From: Branchiostoma floridae
Taxonomy: Eukaryota; Chordata; Leptocardii; Amphioxiformes; Branchiostomatidae
Length of the DNA stretch: 29,683 nt
Assembly (NCBI RefSeq): GCF_000003815.2
Contig: NC_049991.1
Span: forward strand, 8,943,179-8,972,861
Reading direction: 5' to 3'
Shown piece after piece: positions 20,433 through 29,056 of this stretch (its first letter is position 1; every line of letters begins with the position of its first letter). Below the pieces are notes generated by a model. The model ran no database searches. It was given only the letters and a program-made list of their open reading frames with translations, and had not been told where the DNA came from. A program made the position numbers and the translations under genes.

Positions 20433-21430
20433 TTATAAAGGTGATCTTACGGGATATAGGCATATCGTATATAGCGCAGTGTATCTACAACAATATGACA
20501 GTATAATACTTTTTTGACGTCTAGTATAACTGTGCTATCTCGATTTGCAAATGATGCATAGCGAAGTGGTATCTATTTAGTGGTATATATTAACTTGAAG
20601 TGGGACAGATGACAGATTCACAGGTAAAGTCTTTTGGTTGATGTTCTTAATCTTTCGACGGCTCTTGTGGCTATGTCCTAGTGCGACAAAAGGGGCTAAA
20701 CGGCTCTCAAGAATTTATTTTCGACAATGAACTATTAATAATCAATATCAGTATCACTTAAAGTATCATTAGTAAGATTGATATAATAACACATTATCAT
20801 TGTAATGAACGTAAATGTTCATTAACTAATTTGACATTAATTTAAATTTATTTAGTATCTAAATATCGCCTATATGGAATCCACTGTAATACATTATATA
20901 TCAACTTTATCTACAATCTTGAATATCTGAAGTCCAGATCGATTGAATAACTACTTTCTTTAATACATTTAACTATTTTCTTGAATAAATCAAACTGCTG
21001 CCAGGAATAAAGTACCGGATATATATGATTTTACTAATCAATATTACTTGAATTATTCTTCATAATAAGATAAATCGCTGAGTCTTGAAATAACTAAACT
21101 GTTTATGCAAACGTCTCACTTACTATTATCTTCACTATTATCATTATCTTGATCTTGGGTATATATGATGTTACTAATCAATAAAAGGGACTCTTCTCCT
21201 TCAGTCTCAGATTCTTCGTTATCTTAAATATTGATGTTTTAAGAAGTTTCGATCTAATAACTTAAAGTAAGATTGATATAATCCCACATTATCAGTGTAC
21301 TGAACTTGATCGTTACTCTATTTGAATCATGACTAGTAAGCAATCTATAAATCTATCTGAAATCCATTATGTATCTATACTTTATCTACAATCTTGTATT
21401 TCATAAGTCCAGATCGATTCAACAACTGAT
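20433..21430. repeat. AT-rich stretch with diverged direct repeats
   Basis: 20770-20930 ('gtaagattgatataat', 'tttatctacaatcttg', 'agtccagatcgatt') recurs at about 21267-21420. The phrase 'atatatgattttactaatca' at about 21020 recurs as 'atatatgatgttactaatca' at about 21163. No gene is seen. Confidence 0.65.
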
Positions 21431-21948
21431 TTGGCGGTCTTTATAACCTCAGGAGCTCCGTTAAAAACGAGGTTTTATCATCTCCATGAACGTAGATGGC
21501 TTTTGTTTTGGTATGCTAGTCTATTTCCACATACTTGTCTTCTGGAAAACTTAAGAAGGATGGATTGTATTAATATTCTAATAGGTCGTGAGAACACAAA
21601 GATCAATATCGATTTGGAGCGTCCTGGCAACTTTCCAGGGAACTGCAGTAAGTAGAATTCAATATATTTGTGTCTTGTTCTGGACATGCCATTGTTTTCA
21701 TTTTTGGGTGGCAAAAAACTTTTAGGAAAAAGTGGAGTGAGTTTGAGCCCCCTAGCCACTTGTTTTGAAACTGCAGGGGCGTTTTCTTAAAATCTTAAAA
21801 AGACATGCGTTCCAATCTTTGTATTTGGTTTCATTTTAGTTCTTACATATATCAAATCTCTCTGGTCCTTATCTAAAATTACGTTTATCTACACAAAGCA
21901 ATTTTAATTTCAGGTCACAAAGGGATATTCAAATTATCAAGTTGGTCT
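21431..21948. other. Region 3' of the EGF gene, no gene recognised
   Basis: Lies downstream of the EGF gene's stop on the minus strand, so it should contain its 3' UTR. No consensus polyadenylation signal (plus-strand TTTATT) was found close to the stop. Short overlapping frames on both strands (21431-21655 and 21478-21759) have no recognisable features. Confidence 0.35.
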
Positions 21949-22631
21949 TTAAGGGACACAAAAATTGTCAGCCTCGCAGACTGGCATACAAACAGACTGG
22001 CAGACAGCCATACAGCCGCCTCCAGAGCCACCACCGGATCCGCCGCTACCACCGGAGCCTCCACCGGATCCACCACTGCCGCCACCTGAGCCGCCGCCAG
22101 ATCCACCGGATCCACCACTTCCACCTGAGCCGCCGCCAGATCCACCGCTACCACCGCCGCCACCGGAGCCTCCACCAGATCCACCGGAGCCGCCGCCAGA
22201 GCCAGATCCACCGCCGGACCCACCGGAGCCGCCACCAGATCCACCGGAGCCTCCACCGCCGCCACCGGAGCCGCCGCCAGATCCACCGGAGCCGCCGCCA
22301 GAGCCAGATCCACCGCCGCCACCGGATCCACCGCTTCCACCTGAGCCTCCGCCAGATCCACCGCTACCACCGCCAGATCCACCGCCGCCACCGGATCCAG
22401 ATCCGCCGCCGTNNNNNNNNNNNNNNNNNNNNNNNNNNNNNNNNNNNNNNNNNNNNNNNNNNNNNNNNNNNNNNNNNNNNNNNNNNNNNNNNNNNNNNNN
22501 NNNNNNNNNNNNTCCACTACTGCCACCTGAGCCGCCGCTGGAGCCGCCACTCGAGACACCGCTGGAGCCACCGCTGCTGTCGGAATCGCTGCTTTCACTT
22601 GAATCACTGCTGCTGCCACCCCCCTCTGGGT
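21949..22631 (-). CDS. Last exon of the EGF gene: Ser/Asp-rich, Gly-Gly-Ser tract, Cys tail
   Basis: The acceptor (minus strand 'ttcttaatttaacag') ends at 22632. The exon opens in phase 1 and completes an Asp codon with the G left by the EGF exon at 24388. This gives Cys-Asp-Pro-Glu-Gly-Gly-Gly, like the Cys-Asp-Pro ends of the two EGF exons upstream. In order: a Ser/Asp/Glu stretch (SSSDSSESSDSDSSGG) over the first 20 or so codons; a long tract of GGS/GGGS units broken by a 100-N gap; and a tail with five cysteines (CMAVCQSVCMPVC, then NFC) before TAA at 21949. The tract resembles a flexible spacer, and the Ser/Asp part could be phosphorylated or bind calcium (inference). The tail may instead be translated TCTG-type simple repeat. 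The true length is unknown because of the gap. Confidence 0.65.
22016..22600. repeat. GGN/AGY minisatellite encoding the Gly-Ser tract
   Basis: On the plus strand it is a run of 'ccaccggagccgccgccaga'-type units built from 3-base steps (ccg, cca, gat, gag). It has no stop in any of several frames on either strand. Unit combinations of 9, 12, 15 and 18 bases recur. The purine strand encodes Gly/Ser and the pyrimidine strand Pro/Asp/Glu. The tract is likely to expand and contract by slippage. Confidence 0.85.
22413..22512. other. Assembly gap (exactly 100 N)
   Basis: Exactly 100 N is the usual placeholder for a gap of unknown size. It falls inside the Gly-Ser tract, so the repeat number and reading frame across it are not established. 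Confidence 0.97.
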
Positions 22632-23036
22632 CTGTTAAATTAAGAATAAAGCATAGATTAAAGCATGTTTTGCTTTTTAAGTTTTCTAAACTTTTTCTTA
22701 AGCCAAAGTGGCTGGTTGAAATGAAATGAGGTGTTAATGAATGCAAAATAGTTAACACGCGGAAGATTTGTCGCCCCATTCCTTCTCACACTCACACATA
22801 TTGCTGTTATTAAATGCAAAAAGGCAAAAAGTTGTTTTCAAAGTAAAAAGAAAGTAGCTTTGATTATTGTGCCTATCTTGTTATTGTCATGTCTTCGCCT
22901 AAAACTAGTCAAACCATAATACCACTTTTCAAATACAAATATTGAGGCCAAGCAATTTGAGCAAACTAAGGTTTTTAATTGTTCTATCACATCTGATGAC
23001 TTGCTTTGGCTTATATTGCTAATTTCCAATTAGGCT

Positions 23037-23622
23037 GTCTAAACGATCGGACCGAGAGACATAATCTATTTATCAAAACATTCTTCTGCGTGCTGGCCCT
23101 CCGTGCATGCGTAGGTCCTGTCGCCCTGCTTCCTCGTCCCGGAGAAAGCAGAAAACTTATTGGATGCGAAGATGACCTCGGATGCTGGCGGGAATGCTAC
23201 AACACAGCGCTTTCAACTCAAGCTCATGGCTGTCCCCAAGGCTGTGTCAGAGAGACGTTGTTTGCCGCGGGAGGTTTGGTAGAATTCGGTTATTTTGAGG
23301 TCGCTGTGGACAGCTTGGAGCTCACGAAAATGTCATTTGGCCCGGGTAGGCACATCCATCACTCGACAAGATTTCTCCTTTACATGTTCCAGAGGCTCCA
23401 GACGACGATATCCGCATTGCTTATGACGGCGGGCCAATAGTCACGCACGATAAGAAGGGTACTTTCTGTCGACATCTGTCACTAGCACACAAACGCCAAG
23501 TGACTTCAAAAGCTCCGTATTACGGAGGTCCCCAAAAAACCTCCTTTCCCTTCCGGATACACGCGAAACCTCTTAAGGTATTACAAGTACTGTACGCAAG
23601 GTACAAAGACTGTAAGGTTTGA
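23037..23622 (+). pseudogene. Unrecognised protein-like stretch, two overlapping frames
   Basis: Not recognised. A frame open from before 23037 to the stop at 23438-23440 includes a Cys-rich part (IGCEDDLGCWRECYN, then HGCPQGC). A second frame, open from 23350 to the stop at 23620-23622, has no ATG start but balanced composition (for example PDDDIRIAYDGGPIVTHDKK and PYYGGPQKTSFPFRIHAKPL). The two frames overlap near 23350-23438. This could reflect a broken gene or retrocopy with one frameshift, or two exons: there is a GTAGGC donor-like site at 23346-23351 and an acceptor-like 'tttccaattag' at about 23036. It lies on the strand opposite the EGF gene, inside its last intron. GC content is higher than in the flanks. 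It could still be chance. Confidence 0.3.
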
Positions 23623-23771
23623 TCCACCTTCACCGGGAAATCCCTTACTCTTTGCGGTAAGTCTGCTGGTGGATTCTTTTTCATGCTGAAAGTGTGGCTG
23701 TCCCCAAACACGAGATACAATTTAAGGTGCTATCCGAGGATTAGTGCCAAATAAAAGCTAGGGGCTTATTG

Positions 23772-23857
23772 AACACACACATACACACACCGTGACACAC
23801 ACACATACACACCGTCACACACACACACACACACACCGTGACAAACGCACACACACC
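23772..23857. repeat. (CA)n microsatellite, interrupted
   Basis: Runs of CA broken by 'accgtgac' or 'accgtcac' at regular intervals. It is followed by sequence related to the interspersed repeat at 8312-9097 (accaaatatcatgctga, gagttatgttgat, tatgcaaatc). Confidence 0.9.
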
Positions 23858-24387
23858 AAATATCATGCTGAACCACTCGAGTTATGTTGATAAAAAATCT
23901 ATTGATGACCTAGCTTTCAGAAAACCTGCATATTGTGTTAAAAGTCCTATAATCAAACAGCATTTGCTAATGAATTATGCAAATCGTGCATGAGCTGTCA
24001 AACAGACCTGGCCTGATGATATCAGTACCTAGCTCAGGGATAAATAGAAGGCAGATTTGAGATTGAGAGGTCAGTTCGGCCTAGACAGTGAGGAGAGGAT
24101 GTGACAGTACAGAGTAAATATTGTTTCTCGGCGCGGCCATGGCAACCATCGAGCGTCTGTGATCATTCTCTACCAGAGTATCACCAGCCCCGTCTGGACT
24201 TCTTTATAATAATATGTGTTTTTGTTCAAACTGCCTTACCACTTAGATTTCATACCAAAGTCAACTTTTTTTTGGCCAAACTTTTTTTATTCGCGCGCTC
24301 GCATCAGTTTTGGAGTTCTCTGAGGATGTCATCCATATAATCAAATCAACATAACCTAAATCTATGCAACAAACAAAACAAACCTAC

Positions 24388-24507
24388 CACATGAACACCC
24401 ATCGGCATTCAGGGTGTAGCCATCATCACAGGAACAGTAGAAACTCCCGATTGTGTTATGGCAATTCTGTTCACAGCCACCATTATTAGTGGCACATTCG
24501 TCCACAT
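24388..24507 (-). CDS. EGF gene, exon encoding calcium-binding EGF domain 6 (of those in window)
   Basis: The acceptor 'acatag' ends at 24508 and the donor GTAGGT occupies 24382-24387. It is 120 bp, phase 1-1, so one exon is one domain. The translation starts Asp-Val-Asp-Glu-Cys, the calcium-binding entry motif. It then has NNGGCEQNC and [12 protein letters not shown], which fits the Asp/Asn hydroxylation pattern C-x-[DN]-x4-[FY]-x-C-x-C. It ends [11 protein letters not shown], so a seventh cysteine sits two residues before the sixth canonical one. It lacks the Asp-Pro-Val linker of the two exons before it; the next exon supplies Asp-Pro-Glu. It and its flanking intron are nearly identical to the exon at 25103-25231, a recent cassette duplication. 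Extracellular calcium-stabilised rod domain expected from the family. Confidence 0.88.
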
Positions 24508-25102
24508 CTATGTTGCAAATAAAAGAAATAGTACAAAGCTATATTAGACGTAGACATATTGCCACCATTATTGACACAAGTAGTGTCGATTTCGAGTGTC
24601 TTTTTAACGACAAAAACTTTGATTTGATTGTATACATACTACACGAGGCTGAGTAAGAGTACGTTATGGTGTCAGCAACATCATCCATTCTCCGAACTAT
24701 ATAAAGCTCTATTCTATTGTGAAGTATTCTAAAGCGTACTTTTTTATTAGTATTCAAATGATGTCCTCATTTAAATCAGTTATGCATTACCCTTAAAACG
24801 AAAGTTGTTCGTCAAAGCTTGTAAGTCTTCATAACAACAGTACTAACAGTAACAACACTAAAAATTCCTCTTTCAGAAATGATATTGTAGTCACATGGCT
24901 GACTATGTCCGCGTTGAATTGAAGTTAATAATTCCCAAACATTAAGTCATGTAATGCCATTCTCTACACATACACATAATTTTATACTTTGTCAAAGGTA
25001 TAAAATTATCATCTTAGCATTATAAGAAAACATTCTATTATCATGACTTTATCATGGTGACACTTTTTCTATTTATTTACGAGCAAAGTAAAAGAAACGT
25101 AC
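24508..25102 (-). other. Intron between EGF exons 5 and 6
   Basis: Closely similar to the next intron (25232-25799) over most of its length: 'aatagtaca.agctatatta', 'gtcgatttcgagtgtcttt', 'acatcatccattctccgaac', 'tcaaatgatgtcctcattta', 'atactttgtcaaaggtataa'. The exon-intron unit is about 700 bp. Reading frames within it are not coding. Confidence 0.8.
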
Positions 25103-25231
25103 CGACAGGATCACATGAACACCCATCGGCATTCAGGGTGTAGCCATCATCACAGGAACAGTAGAAACTCCCGATTGTGTTATGGCAATTCTGTTCACAG
25201 CCACCATTATTAGTGGCACATTCGTCCACAT
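25103..25231 (-). CDS. EGF gene, exon encoding calcium-binding EGF domain 5
   Basis: 129 bp between acceptor 'acatag' and donor GTACGT, phase 1-1. It has the same 40 residues as domain 6 over the EGF core: DVDEC entry, [12 protein letters not shown] hydroxylation motif, and the extra cysteine in ADGCSC. It continues Asp-Pro-Val-(Gly) before the splice, a short inter-domain linker. The near-identity to domain 6, at both codon and intron level, shows recent tandem duplication or gene conversion. It is flanked by domain 4 upstream and domain 6 downstream in transcript order. Confidence 0.9.
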
Positions 25232-25799
25232 CTATGTAACAAATAAAAGAAATAGTACAGAGCTATATTAGACGTAGACATATTACCACCATTATAGACA
25301 CAAGTAGTGTCGATTTCGAGTGTCTTTAAAACATATTTGGTTTGATTTTATACATACTACACTGAGTAAGAGTACTTTATGGTGTCCGCAACATCATCCA
25401 TTCTCCGAACTATATAAAGCTTTATTCTATTGTGAAGTATTCTAAAGCGTACTTTTTTATTAGTATTCAAATGATGTCCTCATTTATATCAGTTATGCAA
25501 ACGAAAGTTGTTCGTCAAAGCTTGAAAGTCTTCATAGCAACAATACTAACAACACTAAAAATTCCTCTTTCAGAAATGCTATTGTAGTCACATGGCTGAC
25601 TATGTCCACGTTGAATTGAAGTTAATAATTCGCAAACATTAAATCAGGTAATACCATTTTCTACACATACATATAATTTTATACTTTGTCAAAGGTATAA
25701 AATTCTCATCTTAGCATTATAAGAAAACATTCTATTATTATGACTTTATCATGGTGACACTTTTTCTATTTGTTTACGAGCAAAGGAAAAGAAACGTAC

Positions 25800-25928
25800 C
25801 GACAGGATCACATGATGACCCATCGGCATTAAGGGTGTAGCCATCATAGCAAGAACAGTAGAAACTCCCCACTGTGTTCGTGCAGATCTGTTCACAGCCA
25901 CCATTTGCATACTCACATTCGTTCACGT
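25800..25928 (-). CDS. EGF gene, exon encoding calcium-binding EGF domain 4
   Basis: 129 bp, phase 1-1, donor GTACGT at 25794-25799 and acceptor 'acatag' at 25929-25934. It opens Asp-Val-Asn-Glu-Cys and has ANGGCEQIC, then CTNTVGSFYCSC, which keeps the hydroxylation consensus. [14 protein letters not shown] closes it. It has the normal six cysteines; the position that is Cys in domains 5 and 6 is Ser here, so Ser is probably ancestral. One change is visible near the fifth cysteine: Cys-Tyr-Asp-Gly in place of Cys-Asp-Asp-Gly. Length and phase match its downstream neighbours, and the intron after it shares their sequence, so it is an older member of the same cassette series. Confidence 0.92.
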
Positions 25929-27355
25929 CTATGTTCCAAAAAAAGAAGAAGCCAATAGATTAGCCTTTGTTTTGCATAGAAAGGGGTGTTCCGGAAGGGT
26001 CCATTCTTGTATTTTTTTAAGCCTGTCAGATGATGTTTTGGAATAGGCAAATTTCTGCAAAAGGTTAATATGCAACAGTACATGTTTGCATTGAGATGGG
26101 AATGGATTAAAATATGCTGTATTTGCTTCAAGCAAATGTTGGCCTTTCCAATTAATATCAGTTTGACTTAAAAAATACTAGTATTCAGGCACGACTGACC
26201 GAGTGGCTTCACAACGGCCGTTGCTACAGGCAAAGACAATACAGGCCGTGAAATTTAACACATCATCAACAGTATTTTGATACCTCTAGTAAGGATGTAT
26301 TTTGTATCTAATGAGTGACATACATTCGCAAAATGACGTTACATTTGAAAACTAACGTTCAGCGATATCATACCTTCCAGTGCTATCAAATTTTTTATTG
26401 CATTGTAGCATATTCAGCAATACTCATGTTGTTTTCCCTATGATGAGCATTCTAATAATAGTAATATTATCCACTATGGCTTGCTTTATAGAAAATGAAA
26501 GAAAAGCATTTTATTGCAAGACAATTGTACATATGAGAACCAATAAAATATCTGCCATTTTCTACGGGTTACAGTAGTCCAAAGACGGTATATTTTGGAC
26601 GAGACTAAGGCGAGACTAAGACTTGATGAAAATCCGAAAATTGCCATGGCAACCATTGACAACAGACCTAAAACGTTCCCATTTTGTTAGTTGGGGCCAA
26701 GGCCCTAACACCACCCAAAGTTTGAGGAAAATCCTTTGTTTTAGTTTGGCGACCCTCTGCCTGTATTTTTTACAGTCTCTCAAAATACTAACAGTCACGA
26801 CTAACAAACAAGCTAGTGGCGGTCACAGGGGCATATTAGCCAGGGATAAGGTAATTCAAGTCGTGATATTAAACATCTCCCCCCCTCTCTCTCTCTCTAC
26901 ACTGAGTAAGAGCACAATATGATGTCTACCCTAAAAAGTCCGTAACATCATCCATTCAAACGATGTAAACCTTTACATAGAAATTATTCCAAAATATACT
27001 TATTCCTTTAATATTCAAAGGATGTCCTCATTTATTTATACCACTTATGCTCTTTCTGTCCAAAGTATGAAAGATGTCCAAAATATGCATAAAACAACAA
27101 AATACAATCTTCTGCAATGATTGTTATTGCATTTGTCTCAAAATTACCTCACTTGTGGCAGATTGACTATATAAATCATGGAAAACAATAGAAGCCTGTC
27201 CGGCGGCCGTCGGGATTTAGGGTCAACCTTCAGCTCTTTATCATAACTGGGCACAATAAAGCCCGTCTACTACAATGATTGTTATTGTGGTTGCATTTGT
27301 CTGAAATTTATACATTTTGTATAAGCTTGGATTACGGAAAACAAAAGAAGCCTAC
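25929..27355 (-). other. Intron between EGF exons 3 and 4
   Basis: Largest intron between EGF exons (1427 bp). 26900-27100 is homologous to parts of the other introns ('tacactgagtaagag', 'acatcatccattc', 'ggatgtcctcatttat'). 25985-26150 carries the dispersed repeat also seen at 19.4 and 20.2 kb. 26641-26653 is an RFX-type palindrome, ttgccatggcaac. A CT-run lies at about 26880-26899 and a decayed EGF exon fragment at about 27190-27235. Confidence 0.7.
27190..27235 (-). pseudogene. Decayed EGF exon fragment in intron
   Basis: The plus-strand string 'gaagcct' with 'gtcgggatttagggt' aligns with the 3' part of the live exons ('gaagcctaccgtcaca..' with 'cctcattgagggtgtagcc'). Only the last third of an exon is recognisable. 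The frame and cysteines are lost and no acceptor remains. Confidence 0.5.
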
Positions 27356-27478
27356 CGTCACACGAATATCCATCCTCATTGATGGTGTAGCCATCATCAC
27401 AGGAACAGTAGTAACTCCCGTCTGTGTTATGGCAGTTCTGTGCACAGCCGCCATTATACATGTCACATTCGTTCACAT
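27356..27478 (-). CDS. EGF gene, exon encoding calcium-binding EGF domain 3
   Basis: 123 bp between acceptor 'caacacag' and donor GTAGGC, phase 1-1. It starts Asp-Val-Asn-Glu-Cys and has [10 protein letters not shown], then [12 protein letters not shown], matching the hydroxylation pattern, then [13 protein letters not shown]. It has the six canonical cysteines. It differs from domain 2 by only a few residues (TIN for TLN, GYSC for GHSC). The pair shares its flanking introns with an offset of 916 bp, including the decayed exon fragment, so it arose by duplication of a larger block. Confidence 0.92.
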
Positions 27479-28271
27479 CTGTGTTGGAAAGAGGGGAAAA
27501 TATTATTTATTTCTACCATTTTTATAATCAATACTAGTAATACGAATGTCTGATTTCTTGCAAATAAGGTTTATATATTTCTTTATTTGTTTGGCTTCAA
27601 AAGACAGATATCCTATTACATGCTGAAATAGGATAATTCTCCATTATTAGTGTCACAACATTTTGTGAGTCACTTTCTCTCTGCTCAATAATACTTGTCC
27701 AAAATGTGAAATGTTTATCTTAACAACACAACTAGTAGTCCGGGATAATTAAGGTAATTCAAGTCGTGGTATTGAATATATCTATATCTATACATACTTA
27801 TTATGTATACTACACTGAGTAAGAGTACAATATGGTGTCTACTCTAAAAGTTCCGTAACATCATCCATTCTCCAAACGATGTAAACCTTTACAAAAAAAT
27901 TCTAAAATGTATCTATTTCATAAGTATTCAAAAGATGTCCTCATTTATTTATATCAGTTATGCTCTTTCTCTACAAAGTATAAAAGATGTCCAAAATATT
28001 CATAACACAACAAAATACAATCTTCTACGATTGTTATTGCATTTGTGTCAAATTTACCCAACTTGTTGCAGATTGACTATAAAAATCATGGAAAACAATA
28101 GAAACCTACAGGAACATGTCCGGCCATCGGGATTTAGGGTCAAAACTTCAGCTTTATCATAATTGGGCACAACAAAGCCCGTCTACTACAATGATTGTTA
28201 TTGTGGTTGCATTTGTCTGAAATTTATACATTTTGTACAAGCTTGGACTATGGAAAACAAAAGAAGCCTAC
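27479..28271 (-). other. Intron between EGF exons 2 and 3
   Basis: 27800-28250 repeats 26890-27340 with few differences ('tacactgagtaagag', 'gattgactata.aaatcatgg', 'aaagcccgtctactacaatg'). 27640-27725 is echoed at about 28725-28800. It contains a second copy of the decayed exon fragment. Confidence 0.8.
28105..28145 (-). pseudogene. Decayed EGF exon fragment, second copy
   Basis: Plus-strand 'gaaacctacaggaacatgtc' and 'ccatcgggatttagggt' correspond to the 3' end of an EGF exon. The donor-like GTAGGTTTC is still visible on the minus strand. It is slightly better preserved than the copy at 27190-27235. The upstream two thirds of the exon are gone. Confidence 0.5.
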
Positions 28272-28394
28272 CGTCACACGAATGTCCATCCTCATTGAGG
28301 GTGTAGCCATCATCACAGGAACAGTAGTAACTCCCGTCTGTGTTATGGCAGTTCTGTGCACAGCCGCCATTATACATGTCACATTCGTTCACAT
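28272..28394 (-). CDS. EGF gene, exon encoding calcium-binding EGF domain 2
   Basis: 123 bp, phase 1-1, donor GTAGGC at 28266-28271 and acceptor 'caacacag' from 28395. It encodes Asp-Val-Asn-Glu-Cys, [22 protein letters not shown] and [13 protein letters not shown]: six cysteines, calcium-binding entry motif and hydroxylation consensus intact. It is nearly identical to domain 3 and lies between domain 1 (upstream in the transcript) and domain 3. Role by family: one module of a calcium-stiffened extracellular protein. Confidence 0.92.
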
Positions 28395-29056
28395 CTGTGT
28401 TGGAAAGAGGGGAAAAGTTACTGATGCCAGTTATTTATTTCACCATTGTTAACGTTATAATCAATAATAATAATATAAATGTCTGATTTCTTGAAAATAA
28501 GGTTTATATATTTCTTTATTTGTTTAGTTTCAAAAGACATACAGGCATGGCGGCCGAGCTGCTGAGTCAGTGGCCATTAAAAATGGACAAAAACCATATC
28601 GGTCCCGGATCTGACTAAATCTATTGTGTGTTATCTATTTTATGCCTTCAGTACAAGTTTATGTAATAGGATATTTACTGAGTGTTCCTCAACAACTGCA
28701 TATTCTAAATGTGTGTCCGTAATTTTGCCAACATTATGTCAGTCAATTTCGTCTCTGCTCAATACTACTTGTCCAAAATATGAAATGTTTATCTTAACAT
28801 AACACAGCACATTCTTCTTCGCCTTGCTTTCTCGATAATTCTGTAAATAGGGTGCCCATCTGCAAATGTTTTATTATATTAGATAGGGCTCTTCTATACC
28901 CCAATTAACAAGTTGTCCAAAGTATGACAGTCTTATCTTAGCAACACCACAGAAGACTGCCTTCTATCATGATTGTCATCGTGGTTGTATTTGTCTTAAA
29001 CTATCCCAAATAGTTGGAGCCTGTATGAAGTAGATCTATGCAAAACAGAAGCCTAC
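28395..29056 (-). other. Intron between EGF exons 1 and 2
   Basis: 662 bp, GTAGGC donor and CAACACAG acceptor. 28725-28800 ('caatactacttgtccaaaat', 'gaaatgtttatcttaacata') matches 27670-27725 of the next intron, and 28913-28950 ('ttgtccaaagtatga') is related again. This shows the same cassette ancestry. Confidence 0.7.

Larger units (their letters stand above)
22632..24387 (-). other. Last intron of the EGF gene
   Basis: Bounded by the GTAGGT donor (24382-24387) and the CAG acceptor at 22632-22634. It contains a plus-strand protein-like stretch (23037-23622), a CA microsatellite, a repeat fragment related to the one at 8312-9097, and a 'ccatggcaacc' RFX-type half site at 24137-24147. Confidence 0.55.

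Noticed and set aside
21942-22643. Plus-strand His/Arg-rich and minus-strand Ala/Val-rich frames over the same repeat
   Set aside because: Other phases of a stop-free repeat; no independent evidence.
21965-22729. Plus-strand Pro/Asp/Glu-rich frame of 254 codons
   Set aside because: Antisense reading of the Gly-Ser repeat; no splice or start support comparable to the minus-strand exon. Kept only as a competing hypothesis in findings.
24040-24230. Possible solo LTR or promoter with 'ataaatag' TATA-like box
   Set aside because: No TG..CA ends, target duplication or primer binding site found; the A/T-rich box alone is not enough.
27279-28452. Plus-strand hydrophobic frames of 82 and 85 codons
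   Set aside because: Antisense shadows of EGF exons 2 and 3; their likeness to each other reflects the exon duplication.
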